Shown piece by piece: positions 52,238 to 60,667 of a DNA stretch of 64,000 nt. The notes below the pieces were generated by a model. It worked only from the letters and a program-made list of their open reading frames with translations, was not told where the DNA came from and made no database searches. The stretch is from Chryseobacterium sp. (GTDB taxonomy: Bacteria; Bacteroidota; Bacteroidia; Flavobacteriales; Weeksellaceae), in assembly GCA_031277615.1 (NCBI GenBank), contig JAITMC010000037.1, positions 99,278 through 163,277 of the forward strand, given 5' to 3'. Position numbers and translations under genes: made by a program. Positions within the stretch are counted from its first letter, which is position 1, and each line of letters starts with the position of its first letter.

Positions 52238-54393
52238 CAGCGTTTGACATGCTCTCTGAGCCGATCAGAAAATACATCAGGGACCAGAAGTGGGAAAGCT
52301 TGAGGCCTATTCAGGAAGCAGCGATCCGGAACATCATCCCGACCGATAAAAATTATATTCTGATCTCCAGAACCGCTTCAGGAAAAACTGAGGCGGCTTT
52401 TCTGCCAATCCTCTCAAAGGTGAATTTTAAAGAGCCGGGTGTAAAAGTTCTTTATATCTCACCGCTGATCGCATTGATCAATGACCAGTTTCTGAGGGTG
52501 GAAAAACTGTGTGATTATCTGGATGTTCCCGTTACCAAATGGCATGGTGAAGCTTCAAAAGGCGGCAAGGACCGGCTGATTAAAAACCCGGAAGGAATCG
52601 CCCTGATTACTCCAGAATCCCTGGAAGCCATGTTTGTGAATAAACCCTATAACATTCATCATCTGTTTTCTGCTCTGGAATATATTGTTATAGACGAAAT
52701 CCATTCTTTTCTGGGGTCAGACCGGGGGATTCATCTTCAGTCTTTATTACAGCGTTTGCAGAGGATCAATACAAAAAGGTTCAGCATTGTGGGATTATCG
52801 GCAACCGTGAACGGAGACCATCAGTATACCGAACTGAAAGAGTTTTTAGGACATCCGGAACATACAACCGTAATCAGAGATACCCATCCGAAACCGATTA
52901 ATGCTGTTTTCAGATATTTTCAGGGAACGGTTGATGAACTGCCGATTGAACTGCTCAAGGATCTTTATATCAGGACCAAGGACCGTAAGGTTCTTGTTTT
53001 TCCCAATGCGAGAGGAAGAGTAGAGGAAGTAGCCGTTAAACTGAAAAAAATCTCCGAAAAAGTAGGCGGGCATCCCAATTATTTCTCGCATCATTCTTCA
53101 GTAGATAAAGAAGTCCGGGAATATGTTGAATTTTTTGCAAAGAAAAGCAAAACAGAGAATTTCTGTATTTCCTGTACTTCTACCCTCGAGTTGGGTATAG
53201 ATATCGGGAATGTAGATGAAGTGGCTCAGATTGATGCCACACACAGTATTGCGTCACTGATCCAGCGGGTAGGGCGAAGCGGCAGAAGAGAAGGAAAGGC
53301 CAGTAACCTGTTGCTGTATGCCACAGAAAAGTGGAGCCTCCTGCAGTCCGTAGCCTGCTGGCTTCTTTTTACGGAGCAGTATATAGAGCCTGTAAGTGTT
53401 CATTCAAAACCTTACGATGTCATGGTTCATCAGATCCTTTCCATGGTAAAAGGAAGTTCGGGAATTACGCTTGTCAACATACTGGAGGAGCTCGCTTTCA
53501 ATATTACATTCAAACATATACAACCTGAAGAAATTACAGAAATTATCGAACATCTCACCACGATCGGTTTTCTTGAAAAGCTGGGCCGGGAATATATTAT
53601 TGGTGTGGAAGGGGAGAAGGTGGTGAATGCACAGGACTTTTACACCCTGTTCCATACGGCTGTTTTCTTTAAAGTTTCCAGTCAGGGAGTAAAGATCGGT
53701 GAACTTCCGCTCACTCCCCAGATACGGATTGATGAAAACATTTACCTTTCCGCAAGGATCTGGAAAATAAAGGATATTGATTTTGAATCTAAGAAAATAG
53801 AGGTCATTCCGGCAAAAGACGGACGGAAGCCCAAATTTATGGGAAGTGCGGCTGATACCGCTTCGAAGATCAGAGAAAAAATGCTTCAGGTGCTATTTTC
53901 TGAGGAACAGTATGGCTTTATGGATGAAGCAGGTATGGAAATGATCAATCAGATGCGTAAGGAATTTATATTTTTTGAGGTGAATCATTTCCAAACCGAC
54001 CGGCCGCTTTTATGTGATCCGGAAAGTGAAAACATAACCTTTTATTCATTTACAGGTTGTAAAATCAACAGAACGATCAGTTTCATTCTGGATACAGGAT
54101 GCATTGAACATATTCTGGATGAAGGCGAAAGCCAGTTTAGGCTTGATCTTCAGCAAAAGGTAGATTTTACCGCTCTGCTGAAAGAGATAAACTTAAGCCA
54201 GACAGATTTTGATCAGCCCTTAACCGATCTACTGGAAAGGCTTCCCGAAATTCTGAGCTTTTCCAAGTGGGGTGCTTATTTACCTCTGCGATATCAGGTA
54301 GCTCTCCTTAAAAACCGGTATTTTGATTTTGAAGAAACATTTAAATTTTTAAGCGACCTGAATATTGTTGAAAATAAAGTGCTTAACGGATAA
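52234..54393 (+). CDS. BrxHI/Lhr-like DEAD/DEAH-box helicase
   Basis: 719-aa SF2 helicase. Walker A SRTASGKT (K51), motif II DEIH in IVIDEIHSFLGSDRG, SIVGLSATVN, SCTSTLELGIDIGNVDEV and QRVGRSGRR. C-terminal ~400-719 is a long Lhr-like tail with a winged helix (LTTIGFLEKLGREYIIGVEG) and unknown domain. Its size and pairing with a BrxD-like ATPase match BrxHI. The last gene of the unit; ends at a terminator. Confidence 0.82.
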   Translation: MTAFDMLSEPIRKYIRDQKWESLRPIQEAAIRNIIPTDKNYILISRTASGKTEAAFLPILSKVNFKEPGVKVLYISPLIALINDQFLRVEKLCDYLDVPVTKWHGEASKGGKDRLIKNPEGIALITPESLEAMFVNKPYNIHHLFSALEYIVIDEIHSFLGSDRGIHLQSLLQRLQRINTKRFSIVGLSATVNGDHQYTELKEFLGHPEHTTVIRDTHPKPINAVFRYFQGTVDELPIELLKDLYIRTKDRKVLVFPNARGRVEEVAVKLKKISEKVGGHPNYFSHHSSVDKEVREYVEFFAKKSKTENFCISCTSTLELGIDIGNVDEVAQIDATHSIASLIQRVGRSGRREGKASNLLLYATEKWSLLQSVACWLLFTEQYIEPVSVHSKPYDVMVHQILSMVKGSSGITLVNILEELAFNITFKHIQPEEITEIIEHLTTIGFLEKLGREYIIGVEGEKVVNAQDFYTLFHTAVFFKVSSQGVKIGELPLTPQIRIDENIYLSARIWKIKDIDFESKKIEVIPAKDGRKPKFMGSAADTASKIREKMLQVLFSEEQYGFMDEAGMEMINQMRKEFIFFEVNHFQTDRPLLCDPESENITFYSFTGCKINRTISFILDTGCIEHILDEGESQFRLDLQQKVDFTALLKEINLSQTDFDQPLTDLLERLPEILSFSKWGAYLPLRYQVALLKNRYFDFEETFKFLSDLNIVENKVLNG

Positions 54394-54427
54394 AACATCA
54401 GCCGGATTTTAAACTCCGGCTGTTTTA
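54392..54427 (+). terminator. Terminator of the TerB/BrxD/BrxHI unit
   Basis: AAAACATCAGCCGGA and TCCGGCTGTTTT around a loop TTTTAAAC. Symmetric, so it could also serve the convergent Crp/Fnr gene. Confidence 0.85.
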
Positions 54428-54483
54428 GCAAATATAACTGAAAATAGCTACTATTATCCTTTCAATTCAATTAAGCCTTTCAA

Positions 54484-55077
54484 TCAGTAAAAAATCTTTC
54501 TCCGCTCAATTTTCACAATCTGATCCTTTTCCATATTTTTTATAGCCCTGATCACGGTCTCCACACGAAGTCCGGTAAGAGAGGCAAGCTGCTGCCGGGT
54601 AAGGGGAATCTGGAAAGAATAGGGACTTTTATCTTCATAGTAGCTTTTAAGATAATCCATCAGCTGCTTCAGCTTCAGGACCGGGTTCTGAAAGGAGAGA
54701 TTATACAGCATAATGTACTTGTAATACATTCTTTCAGCCATACACTGGTAAACGTTCAGGGAAATTTCCGGATTTTCTCTGATCATATTCAGAAATCCGG
54801 ATTTAGACAGTCTCAAAATACGGCAGTCTTCCATAGCAACAGCATTCATAGGATAAGGCCTGTCTACAAACAACAGGGATTCCCCGATGCTGTGCCCGTC
54901 TGAAAATATATTCTGAATAAATTCCTTTCCGTCTTCGGTATAATTATTCAGCTTAACCTGTCCGCTTCCGATCTGGTAATAAAATACAGCAGTTTCTCCT
55001 TCCCGGAAAATTGTATCTCCGGATTGATAATATCTGGCATCGGCTCCGTATGAAACTAATAAATCTTCAGCAATCAT
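54484..55077 (-). CDS. Crp/Fnr family transcriptional regulator
   Basis: 197 aa. CNB-like domain ~15-125 (RYYQSGDTIFREGETAVFYY, GQVKLNNYTEDGKEFIQNIF, GESLLFVDRPYPMNAVAMED, RILRLSKSGFLNMIRENPEI) and HTH ~140-197 (LTRQQLASLTGLRVETVIRA, IKNMEKDQIVKIERRKIFY). Complete winged helix, unlike the 46466 regulator in detail. Targets unknown. Confidence 0.92.
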   Translation of the reverse strand: MIAEDLLVSYGADARYYQSGDTIFREGETAVFYYQIGSGQVKLNNYTEDGKEFIQNIFSDGHSIGESLLFVDRPYPMNAVAMEDCRILRLSKSGFLNMIRENPEISLNVYQCMAERMYYKYIMLYNLSFQNPVLKLKQLMDYLKSYYEDKSPYSFQIPLTRQQLASLTGLRVETVIRAIKNMEKDQIVKIERRKIFY

Positions 55078-55606
55078 AGTGTGATCTGTTTTTTTTAATT
55101 AAACATTTGTTTAATAATCTATTTTCATCATTTGAAAAAAATCTCACCGTGTTTAAAATTTAAGAGCCGTAAAGAAAGAGTAATTTTAATCAGTTTCCTC
55201 GCAACAGGGTACCATTCCCATACCACGAAACAGAAATTTTAATGCTGGCAAACCGGCTGTTCATGGGAGAATAAAAAATACTGGTATTGATTACGATCAT
55301 AAAAAATGAGCTTAATAATCCATTACATTTGTTTCAGAAAAATAAACACATCAGTTTAATTTCAAAACTTAATTTAAAATAGAATAATTATATGGGGTAG
55401 CGGGGTGACGTGGTATGTATGTGGTATTTCAATTCCGCAAAAATCTAATCATTTTTTCTTTCTTTGTTTGATTTAAAATCATCCGGCCGAATTTTCTTTC
55501 CCGGAGACCAAAACAATGCTGAAACCCGAATACCATTATGAAATTTTAAAAAATATAAATACAACAGTTTCAATAGAAATAAGCCACAACCAGCTATTGA
55601 AACATC
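55078..55606. other. Intergenic region with a GT-rich stretch
   Basis: About 530 bp. 55391-55432 is unusually G/T-rich (ATGGGGTAGCGGGG, TGACGTGGTATGTATGTGGT). A 41-codon frame at 55516-55641 overlaps the next gene in another frame. No convincing gene. Confidence 0.5.
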
Positions 55607-56020
55607 GTGAAAAAAGAAGCAATTGCACTGCCATATCATGATGAGAGGCAGAAAATAAGTAGAGATGAGAAAACTATTATGAAAAACAAAAAACCTGAAC
55701 CCGATTTAGAAGATTTGAGTCAAAAAATTTTAGTACAGGATGAAATTATGGCACTGGCAAAGGAAAACTCCCCACGCCTGCTGAATAAGTTCAGATTGGT
55801 ATATCCGGATTTTTTTGGTAAAATCACGGCCATACAGCCCAATCTCAAAAATTCTGAACTGATTTTCTGTATTTATCTGAAACTCAACTTTACCACTAAG
55901 GAAATCGCAACGTATACTTTTGTGACGCCAAAAGCCATTCAGAACAGGAAAAACAGACTCCGGAAGAAGCTTGGCATCAGTTCCGAAGTCGATATTTACA
56001 AATGGTTTAATGACCTTTAA
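55607..56020 (+). CDS. Orphan LuxR-like HTH domain
   Basis: 137 aa from GTG 55607, or 113 aa from ATG 55679. It matches the C-terminal DNA-binding end of Flavobacteriia TPR/LuxR-type regulators: LLNKFRLVYPDFFGKITAIQ, NSELIFCIYLKLNFTTKEIA, TYTFVTPKAIQNRKNRLRKK, LGISSEVDIYKWFNDL. In those proteins the domain follows ~400 residues of TPRs; here they are missing. Either a free-standing regulator or a fragment. The upstream frame is closed by a stop just before 55607. Confidence 0.7.
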   Translation: MKKEAIALPYHDERQKISRDEKTIMKNKKPEPDLEDLSQKILVQDEIMALAKENSPRLLNKFRLVYPDFFGKITAIQPNLKNSELIFCIYLKLNFTTKEIATYTFVTPKAIQNRKNRLRKKLGISSEVDIYKWFNDL

Positions 56021-56034
56021 GCCCTGTTTTGGAA

Positions 56035-56766
56035 CTACATTTGGATTACTGCTTTATCCAGATCATGATAAAGCAGTATTTTCCAGCGGTTTTCAACTGC
56101 TTCTTTCTGCCATTTGAGCCTTAGTTCCATTGCTTTTCTTCCATCGTCATCACTTTTATAGGCGAGATGGTATTTCAGGTAGGATTCCTGCGGAAGATCA
56201 TCAGCACCATAAAATACGGTTTCATTATGTTCTCTGATCCAGAATACCTGCATAAAAGGGGTGTGCCCACCCACTACTTCGTATGAAATTTCATCCGTGA
56301 TCCGGCCCTTATCCTCATTCATCCAAGTGATATTGGGTAAACTGACCAGCTTCTCCAAGGTATTGAAATCAAAAGACGGATTGCCTATATTTTCCATTGC
56401 ATAATCAAACTCTCGTTTCTGAATAAAGATTTCAGCATTGGGAAATACCGCTTCAAAGCCATTTTCAGTAGTGCGGATGCTGCCATCGATATGATCTTTG
56501 TGAAGATGAGATAAAAGTAATTTTGTGATCTGCTCCGGTTTTACATTTTCTTTTTCAAGGATTTGTGAAACCATTGTTCTGCCTTCCGGGGTTTTCCATC
56601 CGATACCGGCATCCAGAAGAATATAATCATTTTCTGTAATAACGAGGAAAGGCTGTACAGACATTCTGATCCCTTTCGCCGTATCCTTATTCTCAGGGGT
56701 TAACAGGGTAAAATCTTTGGTTCTGCTGGCTGAAAAATTGCCTTCTTTAAGCGGAATTATTTTCAT
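56035..56766 (-). CDS. MBL-fold metallo-hydrolase
   Basis: About 243 aa from ATG 56766 (frame open to 56814; the inner start MKIIPLKEGNF fits the family). HxHxDH motif LLLSHLHKDHIDGS, DAGIGWKTPEGR, VVGGHTPFMQVFW, VFYGADDLPQ and a C-terminal LLYHDL for the last metal ligand region. Possibly lactonase- or sulfatase-like; substrate unknown. Convergent with the LuxR-like gene. Confidence 0.88.
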   Translation of the reverse strand: MKIIPLKEGNFSASRTKDFTLLTPENKDTAKGIRMSVQPFLVITENDYILLDAGIGWKTPEGRTMVSQILEKENVKPEQITKLLLSHLHKDHIDGSIRTTENGFEAVFPNAEIFIQKREFDYAMENIGNPSFDFNTLEKLVSLPNITWMNEDKGRITDEISYEVVGGHTPFMQVFWIREHNETVFYGADDLPQESYLKYHLAYKSDDDGRKAMELRLKWQKEAVENRWKILLYHDLDKAVIQM

Positions 56767-57223
56767 CCTGCAAATTTCCTTAATATTTTTAAAATCTGAA
56801 AGCCCTTTTCTCAATAGAGATTATTGGAAAAAACAATGATGATCTATCCGGATCAGACGCAAAAGTTGAAAAGCAACATAGGTGAGCATACAATTAGAAG
56901 TTTTATAAAAAAAATAACTGTTAAATGACCGGCATGATAAAATATTAACAGCTTCTTTTCCGTTACAGAATTAACACACCATCTTCCGGCATCCTGCTGA
57001 GATGTTACTGACGAAAAAAATATTTCATTTTCCTTACCTGAAAAATTTTAAGATTCATTGCCATAGAATGATTGAAAGAGACCGCCCTGAAGCGGTTTCT
57101 TTTTTTTATCTTTGTCCGTCAGAAAAGCTGTATTTCATGTTGATCAATAATTATGGTCAGCATCCCGGGAATTCTTCCCAAACATCTGTTCTATAGCTCA
57201 ATTTGACGTAAAATTTAAAATTT
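56767..57223. other. Intergenic region between MBL hydrolase and MFS genes
   Basis: About 450 bp, divergent promoter space. Contains the terminator-like hairpin at 57073-57108; a 64-codon plus frame at 57002-57196 passes through that hairpin and is not convincing. Confidence 0.5.
57073..57108 (+). terminator. Hairpin with T-run, no gene immediately upstream
   Basis: GAAAGAGACCGC, CCTGAA, GCGGTTTCTTTTTTTT. Good intrinsic terminator shape on the plus strand although the upstream genes are on the minus strand; suggests a short untranslated transcript (regulatory RNA) or read-through protection for the MFS gene. Confidence 0.55.
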
Positions 57224-58417
57224 ATGATGCAGGTAAATTCATCAAACGGTATTTCCCGTACTGTGATCTGGCTGATGGCTGTTATTTCAGGGCTTGTTGT
57301 GGCAAATAATTATTATAACCAACCTCTTCTGGCTTTGATTTCCAATGATCTGAATGTTTCTGAAAGTGCTGCCAGCAGGATTTCGGTCCTTACACAGATT
57401 GGTTACGCCCTGGGGCTGTTGCTGATTGTTCCGCTCGGAGATAAATTTTACCGCAAAAAATTAATTTTACTGGATCTGTTTCTGGTATTCGGCTCCCTGT
57501 TATGGATGACATTTGCCAACGAACTGTGGATGCTGTATGCCGCAAGTCTTCTGATCGGGGCCACCTCTGTGATTCCCCAGCTGTTTGTTCCCATTGCAGC
57601 GGAACTTTCGCCGGACCAGGAAAAATCATCCAATATCGGGACGGTCATGTCCGGTTTGCTTCTGGGGATCCTTCTTTCCCGTTTTATTGGAGGAATCGTA
57701 GGCGAACTCTGGGGCTGGAGAGCCATGTTCGGCATTGCAGCAGGACTGATGATCCTTGTCTGGATCGCGGTGTATAAAATGCTTCCGGAACTGCATCCCA
57801 ACTTCAAGGGAACTTATAAAGAGCTGATGAGTTCTGTAGCCCATCTGGCAAAAACGCAGCCGATCCTTCAGCTGGCTTCTTTCAGGGGAGCAATGGCATT
57901 CGGCTCCATGTGCGCTTTATTTACAACATTGGTTTTTCATATGGAGAAACCTCCTTTTAATGCGGGTTCTTCGGTTGTGGGAAGCTTTGGCCTTGCCGGA
58001 GCAGTAGGCGCATTGGCTGCGGCTAAAGTAGGAAAACTTCAGAAATACCTGGATATTAACCGAATCATACTGTATTCATTACTGATCCTGATCGGAAGCT
58101 GGGGATTTACCTATTTTGCAGGAGAAACCTACTGGGGATTGATTATCGGTGTTATCCTGGTTGATCTGGGAGTACAGTCGAGCCACATCATGAACCAGAC
58201 CAATTACTTTATGATCAAATCCAATGCAGTCAACAGGCTGAACACCGTTTACATGGTTTCCTATTTTATTGGAGGTTCATTGGGAACATGGCTGGCTTCG
58301 GTTGCCTGGCAGAAAGCACAATGGACCGGAGTGTGCTTTATAGGAACTTTATTCGGAGTTCTGGCACTGATTGCTCATGTTCTGTTTTGCAACAAAGTCA
58401 ATAAGTCTTCATCTTAA
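57224..58417 (+). CDS. MFS transporter (drug/metabolite efflux type)
   Basis: 397 aa with about 12 hydrophobic helices, e.g. VIWLMAVISGLVVANNYYNQ, IGYALGLLLIVPLGDKFYRK (motif A-like GDKFYRKK loop), WMLYAASLLIGATSVIPQLF, MVSYFIGGSLGTWLASVAW. ANNYYNQPLL near the N-terminus is characteristic of one bacterial MFS efflux branch. Substrate unknown. Monocistronic. Confidence 0.9.
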   Translation: MMQVNSSNGISRTVIWLMAVISGLVVANNYYNQPLLALISNDLNVSESAASRISVLTQIGYALGLLLIVPLGDKFYRKKLILLDLFLVFGSLLWMTFANELWMLYAASLLIGATSVIPQLFVPIAAELSPDQEKSSNIGTVMSGLLLGILLSRFIGGIVGELWGWRAMFGIAAGLMILVWIAVYKMLPELHPNFKGTYKELMSSVAHLAKTQPILQLASFRGAMAFGSMCALFTTLVFHMEKPPFNAGSSVVGSFGLAGAVGALAAAKVGKLQKYLDINRIILYSLLILIGSWGFTYFAGETYWGLIIGVILVDLGVQSSHIMNQTNYFMIKSNAVNRLNTVYMVSYFIGGSLGTWLASVAWQKAQWTGVCFIGTLFGVLALIAHVLFCNKVNKSSS

Positions 58418-58552
58418 ATTGTTGAAAGCACAAGGATATAATTTCTAATCTCTATTGAGTCTTTTCCGAGATCAAAGGATCAGTGATTCAGATGTATGAT
58501 TTCATAGCGTAAAAGAAGTACGACGATACCTCTGAGAAACTTTACGGTTATG

Positions 58553-58640
58553 CATATGCTTCATCGAATCAAAAGTGTTAATTCCCATTCTTTGCCTCTT
58601 TAAAACCAACAGTATGATTCATAAGTTTTCGCGTCTTCAG
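58553..58640. repeat. CTTCATCGAATCAA element, copy 2
   Basis: CATATGCTTCATCGAATCAA, GTTAATTCCC, CTTTGCCTC, AAAACCAAC, TTTTCGCGTC in the order found at 49131-49212. About 85 bp, diverged. The window's last ten bases (CTGCTTCATC) could start a third copy. Confidence 0.65.
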
Positions 58641-58784
58641 AGAAATAATGCATTTACCTTTAGAAAAAGTATTATGCCACTTAATTTTTGGTTAGCCTCA
58701 AACTTTTGCACCTGATTCTAAGAAACAGTTTCCGATAGACGTCCGGAACAAATGTAACCTGTTTTATTACATTAAATAAATCCG

Positions 58785-58792
58785 TATCTTTG
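58785..58792 (+). promoter_or_regulatory. -7 box TATCTTTG of the DsbA-family gene
   Basis: Perfect match to the Bacteroidetes TAnnTTTG element, 33 bp before the start codon at 58826; a TTTTA-rich segment lies about 20 bp upstream where the -33 element should be. Confidence 0.6.
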
Positions 58793-58825
58793 ATATATTA
58801 AATTTCAAATAAAATTAAATAAAAA

Positions 58826-59524
58826 ATGAAAATAGAAATATGGTCGGACGTAATGTGTCCGTTCTGCTATATCGGAAAACATAATTTTGAACAGGCTCTT
58901 GAAAAACTTCCGTTTAAAAATGAAGTGCAGGTAGAGTGGAAGAGCTTCCAGCTGGACCCAAGCCTTGATTCCGCCTCCACTCAGAATACCATCGAATATT
59001 TTAAAGAGAAAAAAGGATTCCCTGAAAGCCAGGCTTCCCAGATGATCAGCCATGTGGCAGAAGCAGGGAAAGGAGCCGGAATTGATTTTAATTTTGAAAA
59101 AGCTTTAATTACCAATACTTTCAAGGCTCACAGGCTTCTTCATCTTGCGAAAAAACATGGGGTTGCCTCCGAAATGGAAGAAGCACTGTTCAAAGCTCAT
59201 TTTATTGACGGTAAAAATGTAGGGGATGTTGATACTTTAATTGCTTTGGCAGAAGATTTAGGCATTAATCAGCAGGAAGCAAGACCTGCTTTAACTTCTG
59301 ATGAATACGATTATGAAGTAAATCAGGATATTATGGAAGCTAGAAATAATGGGATTTCCAGTGTTCCTTTCTTTGTTCTGAACGGAAAATATGCCGTGTC
59401 CGGAGCACAGCCGGTAGATGTTTTTGAAAATGCACTGCAGCAGACGTATAAAGAGACGGTAAGTCCGTTTAAGGATCTGTCTGGTGACGGAGCTTCGTGT
59501 GACGCCGAAGGATGCAGCATTTAA
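58826..59524 (+). CDS. DsbA family oxidoreductase (FrnE-like)
   Basis: 232-aa cytosolic thioredoxin-fold protein. IEIWSDVMCPFCYIGKHNFE with the redox CPFC, VEWKSFQLDPSL, AHRLLHLAKKHG, ALFKAHFIDGKNVGDVDTLI, GISSVPFFVLNGKYAVSGAQ with the cis-Pro. FrnE-type branch; no signal peptide, so not an envelope DsbA. C-terminal GASCDAEGCSI carries two extra Cys (possible metal/redox tail). First gene of a co-directional group to 61237. Confidence 0.92.
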   Translation: MKIEIWSDVMCPFCYIGKHNFEQALEKLPFKNEVQVEWKSFQLDPSLDSASTQNTIEYFKEKKGFPESQASQMISHVAEAGKGAGIDFNFEKALITNTFKAHRLLHLAKKHGVASEMEEALFKAHFIDGKNVGDVDTLIALAEDLGINQQEARPALTSDEYDYEVNQDIMEARNNGISSVPFFVLNGKYAVSGAQPVDVFENALQQTYKETVSPFKDLSGDGASCDAEGCSI

Positions 59525-59537
59525 TATTCTGAATTTC

Positions 59538-60116
59538 ATGATAAAAATAAACGATAAACTTCATTTTCCGGTATCGGAAACCCTTTTTGTATTTGCTCTG
59601 GATTCGGAAGCAGGCAAAGCTTTTGACGGAAAAAACAAGCTGATAACCGGTATCGGTAAAGTAAATGCAGCTATAGAACTTACCCGTGAGATTCATATCC
59701 GGAAGCCTGAACTTATTGTGAATCTGGGATCTGCAGGCAGCCAGAGTTTCGGAAAAGGGGAAGTGATATGCTGTACAAAATTCATTCAGCGTGATATGGA
59801 TGTAAGAGGGCTGGGGTTCAGTCTTTATGAAACCCCGCTGTCCGGAATCCCACCTGTACTGGAATATGGAATGCAGATGAACGGACTGAAAGAAGGAATA
59901 TGCGGAAGCGGTGACAGCTTTGAAATGAACCATTCTGAAACCGACTACAATATAGTAGACATGGAAGCTTACCCGCTTGCCCTGATTGCCAAAAAAGAAA
60001 ATATCCCTTTTCTCTGTCTGAAATACATCTCGGATGATGCAGGAAGTGATGCCGCCGATGACTGGTCGGTCCAGGTGCATCTGGCAGCCGAAGCATTTAA
60101 GAGCATATTATTTTAA
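59538..60116 (+). CDS. Nucleosidase (MTAN/purine nucleoside phosphorylase-like)
   Basis: 192 aa from ATG 59538; a longer frame from 59484 overlaps the preceding gene and is not preferred. Features: GIGKVNAAIELTREIH, VNLGSAGSQS, CGSGDSFEMN and VDMEAYPLALIAKK with the catalytic Asp-Met-Glu region, IPFLCLKYISDDAG. Probable 5'-methylthioadenosine/S-adenosylhomocysteine-type nucleosidase, though shorter than typical Pfs. Thirteen bases after the DsbA-like gene. Confidence 0.85.
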   Translation: MIKINDKLHFPVSETLFVFALDSEAGKAFDGKNKLITGIGKVNAAIELTREIHIRKPELIVNLGSAGSQSFGKGEVICCTKFIQRDMDVRGLGFSLYETPLSGIPPVLEYGMQMNGLKEGICGSGDSFEMNHSETDYNIVDMEAYPLALIAKKENIPFLCLKYISDDAGSDAADDWSVQVHLAAEAFKSILF

Positions 60117-60123
60117 CCTGAAA

Positions 60124-60657
60124 ATGAGCCCAATGATTCCGATTATCATCAATAAAGCAACCGCAGAAGACCTTGACGTCATACAAAGCGTGGGAAGACA
60201 GACCTTTTCTGAAACCTTTTCAGACAGTAATTCTGAAGAGGCTATGAAAAAGTATCTGGAAGAAAGCTTCAGCACAGAAAAAATAAGAGCTGAACTGGAT
60301 CATCCCGATTCTTATTTCTTTATTGCCTGGGAAGAAGACGATCCGGTAGGGTACCTTAAACTGAATTCCGGATCTGCACAGACTGAACTTCGGGAGGACA
60401 TTTCTCTGGAAATCGAACGTATTTACGTTAAAAAAAGTCATCACGGTAAAAAAGTAGGTCAGCTGCTGTATGATAAAGCCCTTGAAACTGCTCAAAGCCT
60501 TCAGAAAGAATATCTGTGGCTGGGCGTTTGGGAAGAAAACCTCAGAGCCCTTAATTTTTACAGGAAAAATGGGTTTGAAACATTCGGAACGCATACTTTC
60601 CGTTTGGGAGATGACGAACAGACAGATCTGATGATGAAAAAAATGCTCAATCCGTAA
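60124..60657 (+). CDS. GNAT family N-acetyltransferase
   Basis: 177 aa from ATG 60124; ATG 60133 also possible, and the longer frame from 60034 overlaps the nucleosidase gene. IIINKATAEDLDVIQSVGRQ, YFFIAWEEDDPVGYLKLNS, LEIERIYVKKSHHGKKVGQL (acetyl-CoA motif), LWLGVWEENLRALNFYRKNG, FETFGTH. Protein or small-molecule acetylation unknown. Seven bases after the nucleosidase, ten before the Crp/Fnr gene, so likely one operon. Confidence 0.9.
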   Translation: MSPMIPIIINKATAEDLDVIQSVGRQTFSETFSDSNSEEAMKKYLEESFSTEKIRAELDHPDSYFFIAWEEDDPVGYLKLNSGSAQTELREDISLEIERIYVKKSHHGKKVGQLLYDKALETAQSLQKEYLWLGVWEENLRALNFYRKNGFETFGTHTFRLGDDEQTDLMMKKMLNP

Positions 60658-60667
60658 TCATTCGATT

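Larger units (their letters stand above)
58418..58825. other. Intergenic region with CTTCATCGAATCAA element and dsbA-like promoter
   Basis: 408 bp. Element at 58553-58640, then the promoter region; TATCTTTG at 58785-58792 is a perfect -7 box about 34 bp before the next ATG. Confidence 0.7.

Noticed and set aside
55516-55641. 41-codon ORF overlapping the LuxR-like gene in another frame
   Set aside because: Reads like random sequence apart from a few charged residues; possible frameshift remnant but no homology visible.
57002-57196. 64-codon ORF upstream of the MFS gene
   Set aside because: Runs through a strong terminator hairpin and shows no domain.
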